64,000 nt of DNA from Burkholderia plantarii (GTDB taxonomy: Bacteria > Pseudomonadota > Gammaproteobacteria > Burkholderiales > Burkholderiaceae). How positions within the stretch are numbered: position 1 is the first letter of the stretch; each line of letters opens with the position of its first letter. A program made the position numbers and the translations under genes. The stretch spans positions 2,666,001 through 2,730,000 of the forward strand of contig NZ_CP007213.1 in NCBI RefSeq assembly GCF_001411805.1, written 5' to 3'. Of this stretch, positions 56,982 through 64,000 are shown piece after piece. The notes below the pieces were generated by a model that was not told the DNA's origin, made no database searches, and saw only the letters and a list, made by a program, of their open reading frames with translations.

Positions 56982-57422
56982 GTTGTGAATTTCCTGAACG
57001 CCACGATTGCTCCCCGCGCGATGCTTCCCGACCCGCCGGCCCGCGAGCCGGCCCGGCGTCGTCTGCTGTCCGCCGCTGCCGCGGCCGTCGTCCGACCACT
57101 GCGTCCGGCCCTTGCCGGCAACGGCGAAATCCGCGGACCGATGTCGTTTTTGATATCGGACATCATACTTCTTTGCGGCCAGTCGTCTCGCTTTTTTCGT
57201 ATCGTCGAATACCCTGCCCCGCCCGCGAGAAGGATTCGAATCTTCCGGACAATGCCGTTAATACGCGAAAAATTCACGCCGACGCGCCCCGTTTTCCTAG
57301 GGAAGACACGGAAGACGCGCCAATCGACGCCCGCGTATTATCGTCGTGTCATCGTATGACATAAGTAGATTGTCCAGCCGCATATTCCATCGACAAGATC
57401 ACAAGACAGGACGGAGACAGCA
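56982..57422. other. divergent promoter region, 441 bases
   Basis: Between the receptor gene and the polygalacturonase gene. It becomes AT-rich from 57145 on. TGATATC-G-GACATCA (57151-57165) is a near-perfect dyad, and TGTCATCGTATGACA (57347-57361) is a perfect one. A symmetric block at 57234-57248 (AAGGATTCGAATCTTCC area) is also palindromic. No RNA gene could be built from it. Confidence 0.5.
57347..57361. promoter_or_regulatory. candidate operator upstream of the polygalacturonase gene
   Basis: TGTCAT-CGT-ATGACA, perfect 6-base arms around a 3-base centre, 61 bases before the GTG start. Such compact palindromes are usual for GntR-, IclR- or LacI-type repressors. Which one binds is unknown. 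Confidence 0.45.
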
Positions 57423-59444
57423 GTGAGCAAACGCGAACTCGAGACGAATACGAGCGATTCGGCTCAGCAGGAAACGCTCAGGATGAGCAGGCGCAATTTC
57501 ATCGGCTTCAGCGGTGCGCTGATGGGCAGCGCGCTGCTGGGCGGCTGCGGCGGCGGCGACGACGCGCCGGCCGCGACGACCGGCGCCGCCACGCCGACCA
57601 CGCCCGCCACGCCGGTCGATCCGATCTGGGGGGCGAACGGCGCCGCGACCAACATCATCGCGTCGCTGAACGGCATCACGCAGTCGGCGTTCCGTGCCGT
57701 CGATTACGCGGTGGAGGCGTATGGCGCGCAGCCCTGTTCGGTGATCGCGCAGACGAGCCCCTACACGGACGCGACCAAGTCGCCGGTGAGTCCCGGGGCC
57801 GGCGCCACGCAGGGCACCGGCGCGTTCGACTCGCGGCCGGCCTTCCTCGCCGCGATCGCCGCCTGCGCGGCGGCGGGCGGCGGGCGCGTGGTGGTGCCGG
57901 CCGGCGCCTGGTATTGCGCCGGGCCGATCGTGCTGCAGAGCAACGTCAATTTCCACCTGAGCGCCAACTGCACGATCTTCTTCAGCCCCAATCCGGCCGA
58001 CTACGCCAAGGACGGCCCGGTCAACTGCGGCGCGAACGGCAACCTCTACTACAGCCGCTGGCAGGCCAACGACTGCCTGAACTTCGGCGCGCCCGTGTAT
58101 GCACGCAACGCCAGCAACATCGCGCTGACCGGCGAAGGCCCGACCTCGACGCTCAACGGCCAGGCGATGACGCCGTTCGCCGGCTCGGGCAACACGGCCA
58201 CCTGCTGGTGGACCTACAAGGGCACCAACGGCGCCTATGGCTGCGCGAGTTCGAGCACGCCCTCGCAGGCCTACACGAACCCGAACAACGTCGACCTGAA
58301 GACCATCGCGCCCGGCATCTCCGACGCGCTCTACACGCTGCTGACCAACCCCGTCACGCCATGGCAGCAGGACCAGAACTACCTGCCCGCGCTGTCGGAG
58401 GCGGGCGTGCCGGTGGCGCGGCGGATCTTCGGGCTCGGCCACTTCCTGCGCCCCTGCATGGTGGAATTCATCGGCTGCACCAACGTGCTGATGGAGGACT
58501 ACCACACGCAGAACACGCCGTTCTGGCAGCACCACCCCACCGACTGCACCAACGTCGTGATCCGCGGCGTGATGGTCGACAGCATCGGCCCGAACAACGA
58601 CGGCTTCGATCCCGACGCCTGCAACAACGTGCTCTGCGACGGCATGGTGTTCAACACCGGCGACGACTGCATCGCCATCAAGTCGGGCAAGGATCTCGAC
58701 ACCGAATACGGCGCGGCGCAGAACCACGTGGTGCAGAACTGCACGATGAACAGCGGCCACGGCGGCATCACGCTCGGCAGCGAGATGGGTGGCGGCGTGG
58801 AGAACATCTACGCGCGCAACCTGACGATGCTGAACCAGTTCTGGGCCACCAATTCGCTGAACATCGCGATCCGCATCAAGACCAACATGAATCGCGGCGG
58901 CTTCGTGCGCAACTTCTACGTGAACGGCGTCACGCTGCCGAACGGCGTGAGCCTGACGGGCGCCGGCTACGGCAGCAAGCTGCTCGCCGGCAGCCCGATC
59001 AACGCCACGGTGCCGCTCGGCGTGGCCAGCGCGACGGCCGGCAACCCGTCGGCCTCGCAGGGCGGCCTGATCACGTTCGACTGCGACTACCAGCCGGCCG
59101 GCGACGCGATCCGCACGCGGCCGGCGCAGGTGCAGAACGTCAACATCGCCAACGTGACGGCCGGCAACGTCACGCTCGGCGCCGCGACCGGCTCGTGCTT
59201 CCAGGCGATCGTCGCGCAGGGCCCGGTGGCGTTCGACTACAACGGCCCGGCGCCGACGCCGGCGGTTCCCGCCATCACGGGGGTGACGATCTCGAACTGC
59301 GACTTCGGCACGCCGGTCGCGGCCGGCCCGGCCAGCGCCACCACGCCGGGGCCGATCTACGCCTGGAACGTCAACGGCATCACGCTGCAGAACGTCACGA
59401 TCGCGGGGCAGCTCTACAACACGACGATCACCGACGCGCGCTGA
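57423..59444 (+). CDS. Tat-exported lipoprotein polygalacturonase, GH28
   Basis: 673 residues. A twin-arginine signal, MSRRNFIGFSGALMGSALLGG, leads into a lipobox ending at Cys42 (LLGGC), followed by a Gly/Ala/Thr/Pro-rich linker. The GH28 beta-helix has all catalytic motifs: NNDGFDPDA (Asp393), GDDCIAI (Asp414-415), SGHGGI (His446) and RIK (484-486). The enzyme hydrolyses polygalacturonate; anchoring as a lipoprotein rather than release is unusual for plant-tissue maceration and suggests use of oligomers at the cell surface. The start is a GTG after GGAGACAGCA. Products would end in uronates handled by routes such as UxaA/KdgT (encoded at 9602-12388). Confidence 0.92.
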   Translation: MSKRELETNTSDSAQQETLRMSRRNFIGFSGALMGSALLGGCGGGDDAPAATTGAATPTTPATPVDPIWGANGAATNIIASLNGITQSAFRAVDYAVEAYGAQPCSVIAQTSPYTDATKSPVSPGAGATQGTGAFDSRPAFLAAIAACAAAGGGRVVVPAGAWYCAGPIVLQSNVNFHLSANCTIFFSPNPADYAKDGPVNCGANGNLYYSRWQANDCLNFGAPVYARNASNIALTGEGPTSTLNGQAMTPFAGSGNTATCWWTYKGTNGAYGCASSSTPSQAYTNPNNVDLKTIAPGISDALYTLLTNPVTPWQQDQNYLPALSEAGVPVARRIFGLGHFLRPCMVEFIGCTNVLMEDYHTQNTPFWQHHPTDCTNVVIRGVMVDSIGPNNDGFDPDACNNVLCDGMVFNTGDDCIAIKSGKDLDTEYGAAQNHVVQNCTMNSGHGGITLGSEMGGGVENIYARNLTMLNQFWATNSLNIAIRIKTNMNRGGFVRNFYVNGVTLPNGVSLTGAGYGSKLLAGSPINATVPLGVASATAGNPSASQGGLITFDCDYQPAGDAIRTRPAQVQNVNIANVTAGNVTLGAATGSCFQAIVAQGPVAFDYNGPAPTPAVPAITGVTISNCDFGTPVAAGPASATTPGPIYAWNVNGITLQNVTIAGQLYNTTITDAR

Positions 59445-59590
59445 CGGTCAGGCGCCGGCGGCCGGTCCCGACGGTTCACCCGGATCGGGGCCGGCGCCGA
59501 CGGCGTTCATGACGGCCCGGACCGGACCGATCCGGGCCGCCGCATGCCTCACGCCACCTGTGTACGGAGGGAACACGGCCGCGTCGCATT

Positions 59591-59607
59591 CTTGTATTTC
59601 CTACAAG
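59591..59607. promoter_or_regulatory. palindrome upstream of glgX
   Basis: CTTGTA-TTTCC-TACAAG, perfect 6-base arms, 109 bases before the glgX start. It could be an operator or a small hairpin in the leader; no function is known. Confidence 0.35.
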
Positions 59608-59715
59608 GAGACGTCGCTCCCGGTCGAGGCACCGCGCCGTCCGGCGCGGCAATCGCGCCGCCATGGCGCATGGCCCGGATTTTGCTGTCATCACTGACCT
59701 TCCAGGAGCCTCGAA

Positions 59716-61971
59716 ATGTCCACCACGTTCCATCTCCCGCAGCCCGGCCTCCACGACCCGGGCGCGACGGCCGCCGATTCCGAACGCCGGTTCGGCCGCT
59801 TCATACAGGAAGGGCAGCCATTTCCGCTGGGCGCGACATGGACCGGGCAAGGCGTCAACTTCGCGCTGTTCTCCGCCCATGCGACCAAGGTCGAGCTCTG
59901 CCTGTTCGACGCGGACGGCAAGACCGAGCGGGAGCGCATCGAACTGCCCGAATACACGGACGAGGTTTTCCATGTCTTCGTGCCGGGCCTGGAGCCGGGC
60001 GCCGTGTACGGCTACCGCGTGCATGGCCCCTACGAGCCCGAGCGCGGCCATCGCTTCAATCCGAACAAGCTGCTGCTCGACCCCTATGCGAAAGCCCACG
60101 TCGGCGAACTCGTCTGGGCGCCGGAAATCTTCGGCTACACGCTCGACTCGCCCGACGGCGACCTGTCGTTCGACGAACGCGACAGCGCGCCGTTCGTGCC
60201 GAAGTGCAAAGTGGTCGACTCGACGTTTTCCTGGACCCATCCGGACCGCAACGTCGTCGCGCCGGATCACGTGATCGTCTACGAAGCCCACGTGCGCGGC
60301 TTCACGAAAATGCATCCGGACGTGCCCGAAGCGATACGCGGCACCTTCGCCGGCTTCGCCCACGACAGCGTGATCGATTACATCCGCGGGCTCGGCGTCA
60401 CCTCGGTCGAGCTGCTGCCGGTCCACACCTTCGTCAACGACAGCTATCTGCTCGACAAGGGATTGACGAACTACTGGGGCTACAACACGATCGGCTTCTT
60501 TGCCGCCGACGCGCGCTATTTCGCGGACAAGACGGCGTCCCTCGGCGAATTCAAGGCGATGGTGGACCGCTACCACCAGGCCGGGCTCGAGGTGATCCTC
60601 GACGTCGTGTACAACCACACGGCCGAGGGCAACGAGCTCGGCCCGACGCTGTCGTTCAAGGGCATCGACAACGCCTCGTACTACCGGCTGATGCCCGACC
60701 AGCCGCGCTACTACATCAACGATACCGGCACCGGCAACACCTTCAACCTGTCGTGCCCGCGCGTGCTGCAGATGGTCACCGACAGCCTGCGCTACTGGGT
60801 GGCGGAAATGAAGGTGGACGGCTTCCGCTTCGACCTCGCCACCATTCTCGGCCGCGAGCCGCACGGCTTCGACGAGGGCGGCGGCTTCCTCGATGCCTGT
60901 CGCCAGGATCCCCTGCTCGCCAGCGTGCGGCTGATCGCCGAGCCCTGGGACTGCGGGCCCGGCGGCTATCAGGTCGGCGGTTTCCCGCCGGGCTGGTCGG
61001 AATGGAACGACACGTTCCGCGACACGGTGCGCGCGTACTGGAAGGGCGACGACGCCATGGCGGCCGAACTGGCCACGCGGATCACCGCGTCAGGCGACAA
61101 GTTCAACCGGCGCGGGCGGCGCCCGTGGGCGAGCGTGAATTTCATCACGGCCCACGACGGCTTCACGCTGAACGACCTGGTGTCGTACAACGACAAGCAC
61201 AACGACGCGAACGGCGAGGACAACCGTGACGGCCACTCGGACAACCGCTCCTGGAACATGGGGGTGGAAGGCCCGACCGACGATCCGGAGATCCGCGCGC
61301 AACGCGAACGCCAGAAACGCAACCTGCTGGCGACCCTGCTGCTGTCGCAGGGCACGCCGATGATCCTCGGCGGCGACGAGTTCGGCCGCACCCAGCGCGG
61401 CAACAACAACGCCTATTGCCAGGACAACGAGATCAGCTGGATCGACTGGAGCGGGATCGACGAGGACGGCCTCGCGCTCGCCGAATTCGTGCGCAAGCTG
61501 ACCACCCTGCGGCGGCGCCTGCCGGTGCTGCGGCGCGGACGGTTCCTGACCGGCGAACACAACGAGGCGCTCGGCGTGACGGACGCGCGCTGGATCTCGC
61601 CGGCGGGCGAGGACCTCGTCCAGGCGCAATGGGACGATGCCTCGATGCGCTGCTTCGGGCTCGTCATCGACGGGCGCGCGCAGGCCAGCGGGATCGTGAG
61701 GGCGGCCTCGGACGCCACCTTGCTGCTCGTGTTCAACGCGCATTTCGACGTGGTGGACTTCACGCTGCCGGCGGTGCCGGACGGCGGGCACTGGACCTGT
61801 CTGCTCGATACCAACATGCCGGTGCGCCAGACGCTGCCCGAATTCCCGAGCGGCGACGTCTATCAGGTGACGGGCCGTTCGCTGCTGCTGTTCGCGCTCG
61901 AGGCGCCCAGCGCGGCCACGCAGCGCGTGTTCGACCGTCTCGAGACGGTATTGGTCGACAGCACCGACTGA
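59716..61971 (+). CDS. glgX: glycogen debranching enzyme GlgX
   Basis: 751 residues. An N-terminal CBM48 (about 35-130, GATWTGQGVNFALFSAHATK) precedes a GH13 barrel. Catalytic residues are visible as the nucleophile Asp in VDGFRFDLA, the acid Glu in IAEPWD and the third Asp in TAHDGF. GDEFGRTQRGNNNAYCQDNE is a GlgX/isoamylase signature block. It cleaves alpha-1,6 branches of glycogen trimmed by phosphorylase. AGGAG lies before the ATG. No other glycogen gene is adjacent in this window. Confidence 0.94.
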   Translation: MSTTFHLPQPGLHDPGATAADSERRFGRFIQEGQPFPLGATWTGQGVNFALFSAHATKVELCLFDADGKTERERIELPEYTDEVFHVFVPGLEPGAVYGYRVHGPYEPERGHRFNPNKLLLDPYAKAHVGELVWAPEIFGYTLDSPDGDLSFDERDSAPFVPKCKVVDSTFSWTHPDRNVVAPDHVIVYEAHVRGFTKMHPDVPEAIRGTFAGFAHDSVIDYIRGLGVTSVELLPVHTFVNDSYLLDKGLTNYWGYNTIGFFAADARYFADKTASLGEFKAMVDRYHQAGLEVILDVVYNHTAEGNELGPTLSFKGIDNASYYRLMPDQPRYYINDTGTGNTFNLSCPRVLQMVTDSLRYWVAEMKVDGFRFDLATILGREPHGFDEGGGFLDACRQDPLLASVRLIAEPWDCGPGGYQVGGFPPGWSEWNDTFRDTVRAYWKGDDAMAAELATRITASGDKFNRRGRRPWASVNFITAHDGFTLNDLVSYNDKHNDANGEDNRDGHSDNRSWNMGVEGPTDDPEIRAQRERQKRNLLATLLLSQGTPMILGGDEFGRTQRGNNNAYCQDNEISWIDWSGIDEDGLALAEFVRKLTTLRRRLPVLRRGRFLTGEHNEALGVTDARWISPAGEDLVQAQWDDASMRCFGLVIDGRAQASGIVRAASDATLLLVFNAHFDVVDFTLPAVPDGGHWTCLLDTNMPVRQTLPEFPSGDVYQVTGRSLLLFALEAPSAATQRVFDRLETVLVDSTD

Positions 61972-62456
61972 ACGCGGCCGGCGGGCGGCGCCGGCCCCGC
62001 CCGCGATGCGTTCACCGGTCGCGGACACCCGACCGACTCGCCCGCCGGCCAGACCGCATCCGGCCGGCGGGGCGATGGCGGCGTGAGCGGACCGGCACGC
62101 AATGTGAGCGTCGACGGACCACCCCGTCGCGTATTCAAAAGCAGACGGCCTGCTTCATCACGCGATCCTCGACGACGATCTCCGGCACGGCCTGCCCTCA
62201 CGCGCCATTCACGGCAAGCCCGGTATCGGCCTCACGGCGCACGTCGTCCGGGACGGTGAGTTGCGGGTCGCCTCCGTTCAGCCGGTGAGATCGATCGCCG
62301 GACCGGACGCGACGCGCTACTTCGGCGAACTGGCGGGGCTGGCCGCACTTTCCCCGGCCGCGGCCGGCGCGCCGGCGCGCGAGCGGCCGGGCCGGCAGCC
62401 GGCGAGCCCCGGTCTCCGCATCGATCGGCGCGGCACCGATCACGGCCAATCGGCCG
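61972..62456. other. intergenic region, 485 bases
   Basis: A plus-strand frame is open from 62108 into the amidase antisense, with a plausible-looking segment (GKPGIGLTAHVVRDGELRVA), but it has no start codon with a ribosome site and no family resemblance I recognise. It may be a decayed gene. Otherwise nothing seen. Confidence 0.35.
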
Positions 62457-63929
62457 TCACGCCACCGCCCGCCCCGCCCACACGGCCGGGCGCCGCTGCG
62501 CCCACGGCCGCGCCTGCTCGAGCTGCCCGGCCAGCCGCAACAACACGGCCTCGCGCGCGAATCCCGCCGCGAACTGCATGCCGACCGGCAGGCCCGTCTG
62601 CGGATGGCTCGCGAGCGGCACCGACATGGCGGGCACGCCGGCCACGTTGAACGGCGGCGTGAACGGCGCCTGCCGGAACACATGCCCGGTCCATTCGAGC
62701 CCGCTCATCACCTCGGCGCCCTCGCCGTAGGCGCCGATCGGTGGCGGCATGCGCGGCAGCGTCGGCGTGAGCAGCACGTCGAACGTCTCGAACCAGCCGC
62801 CCACGGCGCGCGTCACGGTGTTGCGCAGCGCCAGCGCGGCGGCGAACGCGGCGGCCGTGCCGCTGTTGCCGTAATGGAAGCAGGCCAGCGTGGCCGGCTC
62901 CAGCGTCGTCGCATCGACCGGCCGGCCGGTGGCGGCGGCCAGCCCCTCGATCCAGCCCACCAGCGTGGCACACCAGATCGTCGCGTTCATCTGCACGAAC
63001 GCGTCCCACGACACGCCGAGCGCGGGGCGCACCTCGAACACCGTATGGCCCAGTTCCTCGAGCAGCGCCGCGCTCGCCTCGACCTGCGCCGCGATGGCGG
63101 GATCGGTGCGCTCGCCGCTCCACGGCTCGATCATCATGCCGATCCGCAGCCGGCCCGGCTCGCGACCCACCTCGGACAGGAAGCCGCGCTCGGGCGCGGC
63201 GGTCACGTAGGGCTCGCCCGGCGCGTGGCCCTGTATCGCGTCGAGCAGGGCGGCGCTGTCGCGCACGCTGCGGCTCACGCCCAACTGCACGCCGAAGCCC
63301 GCGAACACCTCGTCGAGCGCCGGCCCGTTCGAGCTGCGTCCGCGCGTCGGCTTGAGCCCGAACAGGCCGTTGCAGGCGGCGGGCACGCGAATCGAGCCGG
63401 CCGCGTCGGTGGCATGCGCGAGCGGCACGATGCCGGCCGCCACCGCCGCCGCGGCGCCGCCGCTGGAGCCGCCCGCGCCCAGCGCCGGCTGCCACGGGTT
63501 GCGCGTGGCGCCCTGCAGCACGGATTCGGTGGTGGTGCTGAACGCCATCTCGGGCGTGGTGGTGCGGCCGATCGTGACCAACCCGGCCGCGCGAAAGCGC
63601 GACATCAGCCACGAATCGTCGGGCGCCACCATGCCGGCGGCGAGCCGGCTGCCGAGTTCCAGCCGCTTGCCGCGCATCGTCACCGCGAGATCCTTGATCA
63701 GGAACGGCACGCCGGCCAGCGGCCCGGCGCCGTGGGCAGGCTCGTCGCGCCCGCCGTGCCCGCCGCTCTCGCTCGCGGGCCAGTGCTCGATGACCGCGTT
63801 GAGCGCGGGATTCACGGCCTCGATCGCCGCGCCGGCGAGTGCCGCCAGTTCGGCCGCCGTGACGTCGCCGTCGGCCACCCGTTTCGAGAGCCCGACCGCG
63901 TCGTGGCTCGTGTATTCGTCGAGATTCAT
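62457..63929 (-). CDS. amidase-signature family hydrolase
   Basis: 490 residues. The Ser-cisSer-Lys triad is visible: Lys79 in FLIKDLAV, cis-Ser155 in GAGGSSGGAAAAVAAG, and Ser179 in DAAGSIRVPAACNG. The spacing is close to the 6-aminohexanoate cyclic-dimer hydrolase (NylA)-like branch, which covers broad linear and cyclic amides. GGAGG precedes the ATG. It stands alone at the right edge. Substrate unknown. Confidence 0.9.
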   Translation of the reverse strand: MNLDEYTSHDAVGLSKRVADGDVTAAELAALAGAAIEAVNPALNAVIEHWPASESGGHGGRDEPAHGAGPLAGVPFLIKDLAVTMRGKRLELGSRLAAGMVAPDDSWLMSRFRAAGLVTIGRTTTPEMAFSTTTESVLQGATRNPWQPALGAGGSSGGAAAAVAAGIVPLAHATDAAGSIRVPAACNGLFGLKPTRGRSSNGPALDEVFAGFGVQLGVSRSVRDSAALLDAIQGHAPGEPYVTAAPERGFLSEVGREPGRLRIGMMIEPWSGERTDPAIAAQVEASAALLEELGHTVFEVRPALGVSWDAFVQMNATIWCATLVGWIEGLAAATGRPVDATTLEPATLACFHYGNSGTAAAFAAALALRNTVTRAVGGWFETFDVLLTPTLPRMPPPIGAYGEGAEVMSGLEWTGHVFRQAPFTPPFNVAGVPAMSVPLASHPQTGLPVGMQFAAGFAREAVLLRLAGQLEQARPWAQRRPAVWAGRAVA

Positions 63930-64000
63930 GTTCGCCTCCGTTGGAACAGCGAGACGATAAGCGCGGCGCGCGCCGCCGATTAGCCGCGCCGGGCGGCAAG

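Noticed and set aside
57230..57250. A TTCGAATC motif resembling a tRNA T-loop
   Set aside because: It is only a small palindrome. No acceptor stem, D-arm or anticodon arm can be built around it on either strand.
62108..62650. A plus-strand frame after glgX
   Set aside because: It lacks a start codon with ribosome site, shows no family resemblance and runs on into the antisense of the amidase; kept only as a possible decayed segment.

Overview
The window is GC-rich (roughly 70% by eye) and densely coded on both strands. Start codons are mostly ATG with purine-rich ribosome binding sites. The mix of genes (many LysR/AraC/GntR/TetR regulators, plant-polysaccharide enzymes, hexuronate use, a double-length UvrA, valine-type catabolism) fits a soil- or plant-associated betaproteobacterium of the Burkholderia group. 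This is an inference from gene content; no rRNA or other taxonomic marker is present.

Layout. 1-6745 (+): a tightly packed set encoding the tail of a Cys/Met-metabolism PLP enzyme, a membrane desaturase, a class I amidotransferase-type hydrolase, a LysE exporter, a GMC oxidoreductase, a MetA-type homoserine O-acetyltransferase and a glutamine-synthetase-like ligase. It reads as a biosynthetic cluster for a homoserine-derived unsaturated amino acid of the rhizobitoxine type and is the most interesting region here. 6822-9296 (-): two small tautomerases with an MmgE/PrpD protein, then a small secreted protein. 9602-13258: 2-keto-3-deoxygluconate permease and a UxaA-family dehydratase, divergent from a FadR-type GntR regulator. 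13307-15219: a PanE-like reductase and a truncated acyltransferase remnant. 15261-20690: a LysR regulator divergent from MHS transporter-mmsA-mmsB, then a two-module tautomerase. 20828-27910: an acidic unknown protein, a secreted GH5 glycosidase, a methyltransferase, two AraC regulators, a YkgJ-type cysteine-cluster protein and an SDR.

28187-34530 (-) is a complete four-gene DNA-repair cassette (exonuclease, ATP-dependent ligase, Lhr-type helicase, PdeM phosphoesterase) with overlapping starts and stops. 34946-36427 is a cysteine desulfurase fused to a rhodanese-like domain. An IS5-type transposase scrap follows, then a TetR/NDH-2 pair. 39239-41275 pairs NnrS with a short chlorite-dismutase-like haem protein. 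41323-43874 holds LysR, YciI and an aldo/keto reductase. 44338-50268 is a 1976-residue tandem UvrA with a perfect LexA box upstream.

50475-53171 contains a MerR regulator divergent from two alpha/beta hydrolases (the second seems to have lost its cap domain) and a secreted FKBP isomerase. 53610-56981 is a diguanylate cyclase facing a chemotaxis receptor. The right end has a Tat-exported lipoprotein polygalacturonase, glycogen debranching enzyme GlgX and an amidase. The polygalacturonase, the ketodeoxygluconate permease and the UxaA-family dehydratase could serve one pectin/hexuronate route although they are 45 kb apart. No rRNA, tRNA, CRISPR array, intact insertion sequence or phage was seen.
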